This document shows, piece after piece, positions 27,446-37,640 of a stretch of DNA of 64,000 bases; the stretch's first letter is position 1, and the number at the start of each line of letters is the position of its first letter. The notes below the pieces were generated by a model. That model did not search any database. It was not told the DNA's origin and saw only the letters and a list, made by a program, of their open reading frames with translations. This DNA comes from MKUN01 sp964481425. Lineage in GTDB: Bacteria; Bacteroidota; Bacteroidia; Chitinophagales; Chitinophagaceae. The DNA lies in the NCBI GenBank assembly GCA_964481425.1, contig CAYZTM010000015.1, forward strand, positions 33,507-97,506, written 5' to 3'. A program made the translations under genes and the position numbers.

Positions 27446-28717
27446 ATGAATATTCTTTTATTAGGTTCCGGTGGCCGCGAATCTGCGATAGCATGGAAAT
27501 TAAAACAAAGCCCCCTTTGTGGTGACCTCTTCATAGCGCCCGGTAATGCCGGTACTGCGCAGTATGGTGTCAATCTTCCCGTTTCCATTAGCGATTTCGA
27601 AGCAGTGAAGAAGGTGTGTCTTGAAAAGAATATAAATATCCTTTTCCCGGGTGGGGAAGATACCCTCGTGGCGGGTATCTACGATTATTTTAAGCACGAT
27701 GAAGCACTGAAGCATATCATTATCCCCGGCCCCTCAAAGGCAGGAGCGCAGCTCGAGGGTAGTAAAGCCTTTGCCAAGGCATTCATGCAACGCCACAATA
27801 TTCCTACAGCTTCTTATCGTGAATTTGATGCTGCAAATTTTGAGGAAGGCTTGGAGTACATCAAACAACATAGCCTACCCATAGTGCTCAAAGCTGATGG
27901 CCTGGCAGCGGGTAAAGGTGTCATTATAGCACAAACTACTGAAGAGGCGCTTGATGCATTCAACTCAATGATCAAAGATGCCGCCTTCGGAGACGCAGGT
28001 AAAAAAGTGGTCATCGAGCAATTTCTTTCAGGTATTGAGCTCTCGGTATTTGTATTGACAGATGGCAACCATTACGTCCGTTTACCGGAAGCAAAAGATT
28101 ATAAACGTATTGGTGAGGGAGATACTGGCCCCAACACGGGAGGGATGGGGGCAATTTCCCCTGTGCCTTTTGCGGATGCAGGTTTCATGCAAAAGATCAT
28201 AGACAGTATCATAGAGCCAACTATCGAGGGCCTGAAAGATGAGGAAATTGTGTACAACGGCTTCATATTCTTTGGTCTCATCAATGTGAATGGCGAACCC
28301 TATGTCATTGAATACAACTGCCGAATGGGCGATCCCGAGACCGAAGTGGTCATGCCGCGACTGGAGAATGATCTCGTATCACTGATAGTAAAGATGAACC
28401 AGCACAAGCTCGATGAAGTTGCGGCACAACACAGCCACCGTGCCGCCTGTACGGTCATGCTCGTTTCTGAAGGCTATCCCGGTTCCTATCCAAAAGGCAG
28501 GCCAATGAAGGGTTTTGAATCAGTGGCAGGCAGTATCTTATTTCACGCCGGTACTACGAACAAAGATGGTGACATTGTTACTAATGGCGGGCGCGTTATC
28601 GCAATTACCTCCTATGGTGAGACGATCAAAGATGCGCTGGCGCTATCTTATGAAAATGCAGCCCACATCGACTACGAGGGAAAATATTACCGTAAGGATA
28701 TTGGTTGGGAATTTTAA
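27446..28717 (+). CDS. purD: Phosphoribosylamine--glycine ligase
   Basis: Second step of purine synthesis: phosphoribosylamine + glycine + ATP to GAR. A 423-residue ATP-grasp enzyme starting MNILLLGSGGRESAIAWKL, the standard PurD N-terminus. LKADGLAAGKGVI is the ATP-binding loop, GDTGPNTGGMGAISPVPF is the PurD signature, and CRMGDPETEVVMPRL is the metal site. The frame is open back to 27392, but the extra 18 residues are unlike the family and would cover the promoter. It is convergent with nnr, 8 bases apart. Confidence 0.95.
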   Translation: MNILLLGSGGRESAIAWKLKQSPLCGDLFIAPGNAGTAQYGVNLPVSISDFEAVKKVCLEKNINILFPGGEDTLVAGIYDYFKHDEALKHIIIPGPSKAGAQLEGSKAFAKAFMQRHNIPTASYREFDAANFEEGLEYIKQHSLPIVLKADGLAAGKGVIIAQTTEEALDAFNSMIKDAAFGDAGKKVVIEQFLSGIELSVFVLTDGNHYVRLPEAKDYKRIGEGDTGPNTGGMGAISPVPFADAGFMQKIIDSIIEPTIEGLKDEEIVYNGFIFFGLINVNGEPYVIEYNCRMGDPETEVVMPRLENDLVSLIVKMNQHKLDEVAAQHSHRAACTVMLVSEGYPGSYPKGRPMKGFESVAGSILFHAGTTNKDGDIVTNGGRVIAITSYGETIKDALALSYENAAHIDYEGKYYRKDIGWEF

Positions 28718-28725
28718 GCCACTTA

Positions 28726-30252
28726 TCATCTCCCTATTGGGAGGCCGGGAGGGTTTAGCTCTTCGAAGGCTATCCCCAAATGCTCTGTAATGTCGCCTGC
28801 TATCATGGCCTCCTGCGATCGGGCATCTGTAGCGTGGTCACCTGCCAGTCCATGCAGGTACACGCCCATCACGGCTGCATCATTAGGCTCATATCCTTGT
28901 GCCAGTAGCCCGGTTATGATACCGGTTAGCACATCCCCGCTGCCTGCAGTGGCCAATCCGGGGTTCCCGGTCAGGTTATAACGGCATTCGCCCTCCGGGC
29001 TCACAACCGCTGTATATCGGTTCTTCAGTACAATGTTCAGGTTGTAGCGCATGGCCTGCATACGGGCCACCTCTACTTGTTGCATACTGTTTACCGTCTT
29101 GCCGAACATGCGCTCAAACTCTTTGGGGTGGGGGGTAAGTATGCTCCCTGACGGTATTTTTGAGAATAGCTCCGGCTTTTTACCAAGTATGTTCAGTGCA
29201 TCGGCATCTATTACCAGGGGCTGTTTATACTCATCTATGAATTGCTCAAAAGCCCGCATGGTTTCCCATTCCATACCGAGCCCCGGACCTATACCTACTG
29301 CATCGGCATTATTCCATCCTGATATTTCGGTCAGGTGTTTCCTCCCGTTTGTAGCACACATGGCCTCGGGTGCCAGTGTTTGTATAATGTCATACCCAGT
29401 CTCTGGCAGCAGGGCTTTCGTCTTGCCCGCGCCTGCCCGTGCTGCGGCCCTTGTGGCCAGGCATATCGAGCCCATCGATCCGTAGCTGCCCCCTATCAGT
29501 AAGGCCATACCGTAAGTACCTTTATGAGAGAATTGAGCTCTTTTTTTATAGATCGAGCTTACATGTTCTTTATCTGTGGCAAGGTACTGGGTATGTGTAC
29601 TGTTGATGAAGGTTTGGTCAAGCCCTATATCCAGTACGTGTACATTACCGGCATACTTGCCTGTCTCTTCATGCAGGAATGCTCTTTTATAGAACTGGAA
29701 GCTCAGGGTATCATTGGCTTCTATTATTGCAGCACCATCGGCAGGTATCGTATCCGCAGGCATGCCGCTGGGCAGGTCTATGGCAATTTTCAGGTTGGGC
29801 AGTTGGTTGATGTGTTCTATGAAGTTGGCCACCCAGCCTTGCGCAGCCCGGTTCAGCCCGGTGCCTAACAGGGCATCTACAATTATGATGTTCCCCGGTA
29901 TATCGGTAATGAACATATCCGGCTCCAGCATTTCCACCAGTTCCTCACTTATTCGTTGCAGCCTTCCCAGGTTAGTAGCACAGTCTGCCGATAACTCAGG
30001 GTTGAACTGTAGTACAAATGCCTTGGCAGCGCAACCGCGCCTGTGCAGCATACGGGTTATAGCCAGCCCGTCACCGCCGTTATTGCCTGTACCGCAAAGC
30101 ACTACGTACAATCCTTCATTTCCATATTGGCCTGTTATCCAGTCGGCACATTTAGTAGCAGCCTGTTCCATCAGATCTATCGATGATATAGGCGTAGCAT
30201 GAATGGTATAGGCATCGCATGCCCTTATCTGTGCGGCTGAAAATATCTTCAC
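28726..30252 (-). CDS. nnr: Bifunctional NAD(P)H-hydrate epimerase / ADP-dependent dehydratase
   Basis: Repairs NAD(P)H damaged by hydration. The N-terminal YjeF epimerase domain (residues ~1-215) has LCGTGNNGGDGLAITRML. The C-terminal ribokinase-like dehydratase has LIGGSYGSMGSICL, TPHPKEFERM and the phosphate-loop segment GSGDVLTGIITGLLAQG. The start was chosen as GTG at 30252, giving MKIFSAAQIRACDAYTI, the usual start of the family. The frame runs open to a TTG at 30270, and there is no earlier ATG. It is a complete two-domain fusion of normal length (~508 residues). Confidence 0.93.
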   Translation of the reverse strand: MKIFSAAQIRACDAYTIHATPISSIDLMEQAATKCADWITGQYGNEGLYVVLCGTGNNGGDGLAITRMLHRRGCAAKAFVLQFNPELSADCATNLGRLQRISEELVEMLEPDMFITDIPGNIIIVDALLGTGLNRAAQGWVANFIEHINQLPNLKIAIDLPSGMPADTIPADGAAIIEANDTLSFQFYKRAFLHEETGKYAGNVHVLDIGLDQTFINSTHTQYLATDKEHVSSIYKKRAQFSHKGTYGMALLIGGSYGSMGSICLATRAAARAGAGKTKALLPETGYDIIQTLAPEAMCATNGRKHLTEISGWNNADAVGIGPGLGMEWETMRAFEQFIDEYKQPLVIDADALNILGKKPELFSKIPSGSILTPHPKEFERMFGKTVNSMQQVEVARMQAMRYNLNIVLKNRYTAVVSPEGECRYNLTGNPGLATAGSGDVLTGIITGLLAQGYEPNDAAVMGVYLHGLAGDHATDARSQEAMIAGDITEHLGIAFEELNPPGLPIGR

Positions 30253-30325
30253 AATAGCAATATTAATCAAACTGTCAGATTATTGTAAACATAAGCGGGA
30301 ATATATATCTGTAGCCAATTTATTC

Positions 30326-30355
30326 TTTGCTGCTTTGTTCTAATCCCTATCTTTG
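30326..30355 (+). promoter_or_regulatory. Promoter of the TonB-receptor operon
   Basis: TTTG (30326-30329) and TATCTTTG (30348-30355), separated by 18 bases, match the Bacteroidota housekeeping promoter. It lies 70 bases before the receptor start. Confidence 0.6.
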
Positions 30356-30425
30356 TTCGCTTAGCGACCGGCAGCAAATGCTGTACACCGCTATATTCAT
30401 CATTTAATATAAAACCTTTTTCAGT

Positions 30426-32795
30426 ATGCGGAGGCGTATAGGTCTGCTTAGCATTTTGCTTTTATTATCGTTTATCACTGGCTTTGCCCAGTCTAACACA
30501 GCCATAAAAGGATTTGTTTATGATAAAGAAAGCGGTGAACCTATGCCTTCTGTATTATTAGTGCTTAAGGGTACCAATGTAGGGGTGCAGACCGACGTAA
30601 ATGGCTACTACTCCATGCAAGTCCCCGCCGGTCCGTTTACAGTATATACAGTATTATTAGGTTACGATACAGCCTCGTTTTCCGGCAAGGTTGATGCCGG
30701 GCAGGTTATTTCCCATAAGTTTTTCATCAATCCCAGGGCCACAACACTTGGCGATGTAGAGATCTCAGCTGCCGCAAAGGAAAAAATAACCAAGGTTAAT
30801 ATTGGTACTACCACAGTTACACCTCGCGAAATGAAGCTCCTCCCCAGTGCAGGTGGTGAGCCTGACATTGCTCAGTACCTGCAGGTAGTGCCCGGTGTTG
30901 TGTTCACCGGCGACCAGGGTGGCCAGTTATACATTCGTGGTGGTAATACTACGCAGACAGGTATACTCCTCGATGGTGTTACCATTTATAATCCTTTCCA
31001 TTCCATAGGGCTATATTCTGTTTTTGAGACCGATGCCATACGTAATGTCGATGTGCTTACCGGCGGTTTCGGTGCGCAATATGGCAATCGTACCTCAGCT
31101 ATTATAGATGTGCACACCAAAGACGGTAATAAGAACAGGGTAGCAGGCAAGTTGTCCGTTTCGCCCATCATGGCACGCGGCATGCTCGAAGGTCCTTTAA
31201 TGAAACCGAAAAAAGAAGGTGGCTCAAGCCTGTCGTTCCTGTTGTCGGCAAAGCATAGTTATCTTGAGAGCACGGCTAAATCTCTTTATGGTAGCTTTGG
31301 CGAACCTTTCAAGAGCGGCCTGCCATACCAGTTTACTGATCTTTACGGTAAGGTTACTCTTAGTGCCGACAATGGTAGCAAGCTCAATGTCTTTGGTTTT
31401 GATTTTGATGATAAAGCCTCTATTCTTAATGCAGAAACACATGTTGATGCGGCAGATTATCACTGGAACGCTAAAGGCGGAGGTATGACATTTGTCGTGA
31501 CGCCCGGTAATTCTTCTGCTTTGATAGATGGTAAATTCGCCTATTCTAAGTACAATGTAAGTTTCGACCAGTTGGGATCTGGCATCCCTCGTAAAACAGG
31601 TATTGACGGATTTGAAGGGGGCATCAATTTTTCATACTTCCTGCCCCATTATAGTTTACTGAAGTATGGTATTGAGGTAAGCGGGTATCATACCTCGCTC
31701 AACTATTCAAGCGATTTCAACCAGAGTATCACCCTCGACCGTCAGAGCACCCTGGCAGCAGTGTTCGTGGAATACCGCCGTAATTTCGGTGACAAATTTA
31801 TCCTCGACCCCAGCATCAGGGTTCAATATTATTCTTCTATCTCAAAAGTATCTCCCGAGCCCCGCCTTGGTCTCAAATACAATATTACAGACAATGTACG
31901 TCTGAAGGCAGGAGCTGGTTTGTATTCGCAAAACATCATCAGTACAAAAAGCGACCGGGATATTGTTAATTTCTTTTCCGGTTACCTTTTAAGCCCCGAC
32001 CAGACGATCACTAACACCAAAGGTGAGCCGATAGCTACCAATCTGCAAACAGCGTACCATCTGCTGGGCGGTCTTGAAGTAGATGTGAACAGGCTCGAGT
32101 TCAACCTGGAGCCTTGGTATAAGAACTTTACCCGCAATATCGAATTGAGCAGGGTCAAAGCGTTTAGCTCCGATCCCGATTTCCTTGCAGGTTATGGCAA
32201 AGCTTGGGGTGTAGACCTTTCTGCAAAATACAGTCATAACAGGGTATTCTTGTGGACAGTATTGTCGTATCAGAATGTGAATTATACGACCCTTGTCCCC
32301 GATTCCATTCCTTATAACTTTTATAACGCCACCAGCGTTTCCGATCGTTACCATGAGCAGACTTACCCAACGCCATTCGACCGTCGCTTTAATATGAATA
32401 TATTGGCTGCCTACACTGCCGGTAAGAAGAGCGACTGGGACTTGTCGGTACGGTACAACCTTGGTTCGCCCTTCCCCTTTACGCAGACACAGGCTTTCTG
32501 GGAGAATATCAGTAGCTCATCAAGCACCATTAACTCGAATTACACCCAGGCTAATGGCGCAATTGGGGTATTATATGGACAACAGATCAACGGGGGACGT
32601 CTTTCCTGGTATCACCGACTTGATATCTCGGTCAAAAAGCGCTTCAAAATATCACAATTCTCGAATCTTGAAGCTACCTTTAGCATAACAAATGTTTACG
32701 ACAGGGACAATATTTTCTATGTAGATCGTTATACTAATGCTAAGGTTTACCAATTACCGGTTTTCCCGAGTTTGAATCTGACCTGGAACTTTTAA
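30426..32795 (+). CDS. TonB-dependent outer-membrane receptor with carboxypeptidase-like N-domain
   Basis: A 789-residue outer-membrane protein. The signal peptide (ISILLLLSFITGFAQ-like, residues 1-22) precedes a carboxypeptidase-regulatory-like domain (GFVYDKESGEPMPSVLLVLK ... GYYSMQVPAG). A plug follows with QVVPGVVFTGDQGGQLYIRG, ILLDGVTIYNPFH and VLTGGFGAQYGNRTSAIIDV, and then a beta-barrel that ends in LNLTWNF with a terminal aromatic. Substrate is not evident and there is no SusD-like partner. It heads a run of closely spaced genes: 15 bases to the TPR gene, then 9 bases to a second barrel. The trio may work together at the envelope. Confidence 0.9.
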   Translation: MRRRIGLLSILLLLSFITGFAQSNTAIKGFVYDKESGEPMPSVLLVLKGTNVGVQTDVNGYYSMQVPAGPFTVYTVLLGYDTASFSGKVDAGQVISHKFFINPRATTLGDVEISAAAKEKITKVNIGTTTVTPREMKLLPSAGGEPDIAQYLQVVPGVVFTGDQGGQLYIRGGNTTQTGILLDGVTIYNPFHSIGLYSVFETDAIRNVDVLTGGFGAQYGNRTSAIIDVHTKDGNKNRVAGKLSVSPIMARGMLEGPLMKPKKEGGSSLSFLLSAKHSYLESTAKSLYGSFGEPFKSGLPYQFTDLYGKVTLSADNGSKLNVFGFDFDDKASILNAETHVDAADYHWNAKGGGMTFVVTPGNSSALIDGKFAYSKYNVSFDQLGSGIPRKTGIDGFEGGINFSYFLPHYSLLKYGIEVSGYHTSLNYSSDFNQSITLDRQSTLAAVFVEYRRNFGDKFILDPSIRVQYYSSISKVSPEPRLGLKYNITDNVRLKAGAGLYSQNIISTKSDRDIVNFFSGYLLSPDQTITNTKGEPIATNLQTAYHLLGGLEVDVNRLEFNLEPWYKNFTRNIELSRVKAFSSDPDFLAGYGKAWGVDLSAKYSHNRVFLWTVLSYQNVNYTTLVPDSIPYNFYNATSVSDRYHEQTYPTPFDRRFNMNILAAYTAGKKSDWDLSVRYNLGSPFPFTQTQAFWENISSSSSTINSNYTQANGAIGVLYGQQINGGRLSWYHRLDISVKKRFKISQFSNLEATFSITNVYDRDNIFYVDRYTNAKVYQLPVFPSLNLTWNF

Positions 32796-32810
32796 TTTTG
32801 TTCTGTATTA

Positions 32811-35800
32811 ATGGATCTCGTAAGAAAGAATATATATATAGGCTTGTTATGTCTTGTGGCGATAGCGCAAGCTGATAGGTCCTTAGCCCAGTTACATACC
32901 CCAAATCTCCCTGAAAATAAAAAGCTCATTCTTGCTGAGGAGCAATTCGCTAACGGGCATTATGCACTGGCCATACAGTCTGCCCGCGACTATCTCGACC
33001 AACAACATGGCGCACAGTTTTATGCAGAGACCGACAGGCGAAGCAAGGCATATTATTTCTATGCCGCATCTTTATTAAAGGTAAATACTCCGGGTTGCAC
33101 CGATACTGCCATACGTATAGTAAGCACAACCTCCAGTCCTTCCTGGAAACAGCGTACAGCTTTTGCCTTGGCCCAATATTATTTTCATCATAACCAGTTA
33201 GGTCGAGCGGTCCCCTATTATGAAATTGCTGGTATCGCTAACCTCAACAACGATGAGATAGCACAGGAAAAGTTTGAGCTGGCCTATTGTTACTTCAATC
33301 TCAAGAAGTTTGACAAGGCTGAACCCTTGTTTGCATCTATCAAGGAACTGAAAGGAAAATACTATAGCGCAGGTAATTATTACTATGGCTTACTTGCTTA
33401 CAACCAGAACAGTTACCAGGAGGCACTGCAGAGTTTTGAACGGATAAAGGATGAACCCCAATACAAAAGCATAGTACCTTACTACATTGCTGAGATATAC
33501 TACTTCACCGGCAAGCGCGATAAGGCCCTCGACGAAGCCGTTCGTCTTACCAATCTTAAAGATAAATTGTACTATGATAACGAGCTTCATCTGTTAGCAG
33601 CTCAATGTCTTTTTGAGGAAGCGCGCTTTGAAGATGCACTCGCGTATTTCGAGTACTATTACGATCATACCGATAAGATCAGGAAAGAGGACCTGTATGA
33701 GATGGCGTATAGCTATTATAAGGTGAAGGAGTGGGGGAATGCCATTGAAAAATTCAAGCCGCTGAGTAATGCGCATGATTCTCTGGGACAGACAGCCATG
33801 TACCTGCTCGGCGACTGTTATCTGAAAACAAACGATAAAAGCAGTGCGCGCAATGCTTTTGGCTTTTGTGCTGACATGGCTTATAACCCTGCCCAACAGG
33901 AAGCTGCGCTTATACTCAATGCAAAGCTTTCTTACGAAATGGGCTTCAATGATGATGCCCGTGCACGCCTTACCACATTATTGACAGATTATCCGGCCTC
34001 TCCTTACCGCGACGAGGCTAAGACATTATTATCCGATATATTGCTGAAGAGCAGTAACTACGAAGAAGCCTACCAGGCCCTGAGCGATGTGAGCAGCAAG
34101 GCAGGCGATTATTGGCAGGTCTCCCAGAAAGTGACCTATGGCTACGCGATGCAGAAAATGATGGCGGGAGACTTGACAGAAGCTGACAAGTTACTCACGC
34201 AGTCATTAGCTCACCCCAAGGACCCTACTTATGAGGCTGCCGCCTGGTTTTGGAAAGGCGAGATAGCCTACAGGGGGCAACGCTACAGGGATGCGATAAA
34301 TGATGCACAGAAATACCTCGATGTGGCAGGTAGCTTCATGGGCGAGGCGCGCGTAAAATATTTAAGCCCTTCGGCCAGCTTCCAGCATGCCTATCTCAAC
34401 ATGGGTTATGCCGCTATGCAGGATAATGACTACACCGCAGCACAGTTATACTTTAGTAAAGCGCAACAGGGTTATTCGCTCGATTCAGCATCTGTATTGG
34501 CCGCAACTTTGCGGGAAGCAGATGCGGTGTTCATGCAGAAGGATTACGCCCGGGCCGCTGCCTTATATGATAAGGTAATTGCGGCCAATAGTGCCGATGT
34601 GGATTATGCTACTTTCCAGAAAGCCATCCTTTTAGGGCTTCAGGGCAGGCAGGCTGAAAAGGCTACCCTGTTGCAGTCTATATTCAATAAAGTTCCGCCT
34701 TCAAAATACGCCAGTGGCGCACGTTACGAATTGGCCCTGGTGCTGATCGAAGAAGACAAATACCAGCAGGCCATCAATACTTTGCAACCGCTTACACAGG
34801 CTATTGAGCACGATCTTGCATCGAAAGCCTGGATGAAGATCGGCTTCGCCTACCAGCAAATGGGCAATGCGACAAAGGCTATTGATGGATACAAACGTGT
34901 AGTGACAGAATACCCCCATTCCGATGAGCGGCCCGCTGCACTGGACGCATTGCGCAGTCTGTACATCGAAAATAACCAGCCTGGAGCCTACGCCCAGTTG
35001 TTGAAAGATAATAACCTGCCTTCGGCCGATAAGAACGAACTGGACTCTACTTATTATGCAGCAGCCGAAGCATTGGTTTCATCAGCTAAGTGGGATAGGG
35101 CCAGGCAGGCATTTGATGAGTACCTCAGCCAGTTCCCCAATGGCGCCTTTACAACCAAGGCGTACTACTACCGGGGCGAAAGCAATTACCAGTTGCGGGA
35201 CTTCAAGGCAGCGCTTGCTGATTACGAGGCAGTACTTAGCCGTCCCTGGAGCGATTTCTCTGAGAATAGCGCGCGCCGGGCATCGCTCATCGCCTATCAG
35301 AATAACGACTTCGCAAAAGCCCTGGAATATTATGCAATGCTGCGCAGCATGGCCATGGGTAAGGAAAATTTGCAACTGGCCTATGCAGGCATGATGAGGA
35401 GCAGCTTTAGCCTCGGCAAGTTCGACGATGCGGCTGCCTATGCCGATACCCTGCTTACCCTCCCAGAGGTAGATGAGAATACACTCAATGAAGCTTCGTT
35501 CTATAAAGCGAAAGTGCTCCAGCAGTCAGGCAAGGCAGACGATGCTTTGAATAGCTACAAACAGCTAACCGGTTCAAAGAACGGGGCCATAGCTGCAGAA
35601 GCTCGTTACCATGTAGCAGAGATATACCTGCAGCAGAACAGGCTGAAAGATGCCGAAGAGGCTGCCAACAATGCCAGGCTTAAATCATCAGGCTACGATT
35701 ATTGGGTAGTGAAGTCCAATATACTGTTGGCCGATGTATTGGTGAAAGAAAAAGATTATTTCAATGCTAAGGCACTTTTGCAAAGTATAGTGAAAAATAC

Positions 35801-35891
35801 TAAGATTGCCGACCTCAAGCAGGAAGCGGCGCAAAAGCTGGAGCAGGTGAAAACGCTGGAAAAGAAACAAAGCAAATTGTCTGAAGATTAA
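32811..35891 (+). CDS. Large TPR-repeat envelope protein
   Basis: A 1026-residue protein with a signal peptide (GLLCLVAIAQADRSLAQ) and then almost entirely tetratricopeptide repeats. Typical units are FELAYCYFNLKKFDKAEPLF, YYFTGKRDKALDEAV and KIGFAYQQMGNATKAIDGYK. It resembles periplasmic YbgF/BamD-like scaffolds, much extended. A scaffolding role between the outer-membrane proteins encoded on either side is plausible but inferred. It ends with a lysine/glutamate-rich coiled segment. Co-transcription with both neighbours is likely given the gaps of 15 and 9 bases. Confidence 0.85.
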   Translation: MDLVRKNIYIGLLCLVAIAQADRSLAQLHTPNLPENKKLILAEEQFANGHYALAIQSARDYLDQQHGAQFYAETDRRSKAYYFYAASLLKVNTPGCTDTAIRIVSTTSSPSWKQRTAFALAQYYFHHNQLGRAVPYYEIAGIANLNNDEIAQEKFELAYCYFNLKKFDKAEPLFASIKELKGKYYSAGNYYYGLLAYNQNSYQEALQSFERIKDEPQYKSIVPYYIAEIYYFTGKRDKALDEAVRLTNLKDKLYYDNELHLLAAQCLFEEARFEDALAYFEYYYDHTDKIRKEDLYEMAYSYYKVKEWGNAIEKFKPLSNAHDSLGQTAMYLLGDCYLKTNDKSSARNAFGFCADMAYNPAQQEAALILNAKLSYEMGFNDDARARLTTLLTDYPASPYRDEAKTLLSDILLKSSNYEEAYQALSDVSSKAGDYWQVSQKVTYGYAMQKMMAGDLTEADKLLTQSLAHPKDPTYEAAAWFWKGEIAYRGQRYRDAINDAQKYLDVAGSFMGEARVKYLSPSASFQHAYLNMGYAAMQDNDYTAAQLYFSKAQQGYSLDSASVLAATLREADAVFMQKDYARAAALYDKVIAANSADVDYATFQKAILLGLQGRQAEKATLLQSIFNKVPPSKYASGARYELALVLIEEDKYQQAINTLQPLTQAIEHDLASKAWMKIGFAYQQMGNATKAIDGYKRVVTEYPHSDERPAALDALRSLYIENNQPGAYAQLLKDNNLPSADKNELDSTYYAAAEALVSSAKWDRARQAFDEYLSQFPNGAFTTKAYYYRGESNYQLRDFKAALADYEAVLSRPWSDFSENSARRASLIAYQNNDFAKALEYYAMLRSMAMGKENLQLAYAGMMRSSFSLGKFDDAAAYADTLLTLPEVDENTLNEASFYKAKVLQQSGKADDALNSYKQLTGSKNGAIAAEARYHVAEIYLQQNRLKDAEEAANNARLKSSGYDYWVVKSNILLADVLVKEKDYFNAKALLQSIVKNTKIADLKQEAAQKLEQVKTLEKKQSKLSED

Positions 35892-35900
35892 ATACAGAGC

Positions 35901-37529
35901 ATGAGTTTGAGGCGTATATACATATCGATGGTGCTGGTAGCTATAGGCAATATGGCTATGGCGCAACAGCCTGTACCCCGGCAGGATACGGTCATCAAAG
36001 GTGCTACTATCGAAATAGTGCAGTCGTACAAGCCCGAGGTGAAACAAGTGCCTAAACCGGAAATGCACCCCGGCATACCCCCGGCCGATACTACGCGCCC
36101 GGTATTCAAATACGAAGTACCTCAGCAAACGCTCTCTTATACCTACAATGCACAGCCCCTGCGTCCTCTTGCCCTGGCTAAGGATACTGGTAAGCTGCCT
36201 TTTGCCGACTATATTAAACTGGGCGCAGGCAACCTTTCTACTTTTTATCTTGATGCAGGCATTGGCATGTTGCATGGTAAGGACTATGAGTCGGCCATAC
36301 ACCTGCACCACTTATCGCAGAAGGGCAGCCTGGCCAACCAGCAAACTTCACTAAATGGTCTGGAAGCTGATGGGACACTTCACTCCGGTGATCATGCTTT
36401 TCATGCAGGCCTTTCATTCCGGAGAGATCGGTATGGCCTCTATGGTTATGATCACGATGTATATTCTTTCGCCAATACCGATTCACTGAAGCAGGTATTT
36501 ACAGGTTTCCGTATCGACCTGGATGCGCAGAAAGAGCGGGGTTCCGATAAGTTTGGATATAAGCCTGCTATTTATTTCTCTTATTACGGTGATCATTTCA
36601 CCGCGGGTGAGACCACTTTTGGGTTCAACTTGCCGGCTAACTATAATATCAACGACGATTTTACAGCTTTCCTCGCTATCTCCGGCGACCTGGGACATTA
36701 CAAGGTAGGCAGCGTCTACTCCTTCTCTAACAATATGTTCCGTATATCTCCGGGTCTCAGGTACCGCAACCAATATTTCACCGCCCAGGCAATTATATCG
36801 CCTTTCTTTGGAGAGAACAATTACATATTGCCCGATATCTCTGTAAGCTTCATGATACCCAAAACACAATTGGCTATCAAAGCAGGCTGGCAGGCCAATG
36901 TGGCACGCAATAGTTTTGAGCAGCTTACCACGCAGAATCCCTATATGTTCAACAGGTATAGCTGGCACCAGTCGCATACCAATGAGGTATATGCAGGCAT
37001 ACAGAGCAATATTGGCAAACACCTGTACTTCACAGGCCGCCTCAGCTGGTGGAAGTTCGACAATATGCCCCTTTTCCTCAACGATTCTGCTGATATGAAG
37101 CAGTTTTACATCGTGTACGATAACCTCAATGCTACATCCCTGCAGGCATCCATACGCTACACCTTGTCCAATACCTTTTCGGTGGGCTTCACAGGCGCAT
37201 GGTTCAGGTATTACAACGGTACCCGGGCAGAGGTCTGGCATGTACCGCATGCCAGCTTCAAGGGCGATTTTGTCCTGAGGCCCATTCCGGCGCTTAGTGT
37301 AGGGGCCTATATTTCTGTACTTACAGGCATGCACGCTATCGACAGCTTTAAGAACGATGTACAGTTGGACGATATCATAGACATAGGTGCCAATGCAGAA
37401 TACCAGTTCATACCCCGCCTGTCGGCCTTCCTGCAGGTGAATAATATACTGGGCAATAATTACCAGCGTTGGCTGGGGTACCCTGCCTATGGTATCAATA
37501 TTTACGGCGGCCTCAGGTTCAAATTTTAG
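35901..37529 (+). CDS. Outer-membrane beta-barrel protein, TonB-receptor-like without plug
   Basis: A 542-residue protein with a signal peptide (ending IGNMAMAQ). A short proline-rich periplasmic segment follows (VKQVPKPEMHPGIPPADTT), and then alternating beta strands typical of a barrel, with the final residues GGLRFKF ending in phenylalanine. No plug-domain motifs (TonB box, IRG) are present, so it is a barrel only. It is the third gene of the receptor/TPR/barrel run, 9 bases after the TPR gene. Substrate or partner is unknown. Confidence 0.75.
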   Translation: MSLRRIYISMVLVAIGNMAMAQQPVPRQDTVIKGATIEIVQSYKPEVKQVPKPEMHPGIPPADTTRPVFKYEVPQQTLSYTYNAQPLRPLALAKDTGKLPFADYIKLGAGNLSTFYLDAGIGMLHGKDYESAIHLHHLSQKGSLANQQTSLNGLEADGTLHSGDHAFHAGLSFRRDRYGLYGYDHDVYSFANTDSLKQVFTGFRIDLDAQKERGSDKFGYKPAIYFSYYGDHFTAGETTFGFNLPANYNINDDFTAFLAISGDLGHYKVGSVYSFSNNMFRISPGLRYRNQYFTAQAIISPFFGENNYILPDISVSFMIPKTQLAIKAGWQANVARNSFEQLTTQNPYMFNRYSWHQSHTNEVYAGIQSNIGKHLYFTGRLSWWKFDNMPLFLNDSADMKQFYIVYDNLNATSLQASIRYTLSNTFSVGFTGAWFRYYNGTRAEVWHVPHASFKGDFVLRPIPALSVGAYISVLTGMHAIDSFKNDVQLDDIIDIGANAEYQFIPRLSAFLQVNNILGNNYQRWLGYPAYGINIYGGLRFKF

Positions 37530-37594
37530 ACCGTAAGCTGGTGCAGCAACCGGTTAAATTTCAGTTATCTGCCCCGGCTCCACCGATCGCTCTT

Positions 37595-37623
37595 TTTGGT
37601 TTAAGGCCTAATCCTTATCTTAC
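37595..37623 (+). promoter_or_regulatory. Possible promoter of the HU-SPOR gene
   Basis: TTTG at 37595-37598 and TATCTTAC at 37616-37623 (one base off TAnnTTTG at each of the last two positions), with 17 bases between, lie 17 bases before the ATG at 37641. Confidence 0.35.
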
Positions 37624-37640
37624 AGCCCGATTCACATATA

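Noticed and set aside
36483..37334. A 283-residue open frame antisense to the beta-barrel gene
   Set aside because: No family motif, and the sense strand has a signal peptide and clear barrel strands. Long antisense frames are expected in G+C-rich coding DNA.
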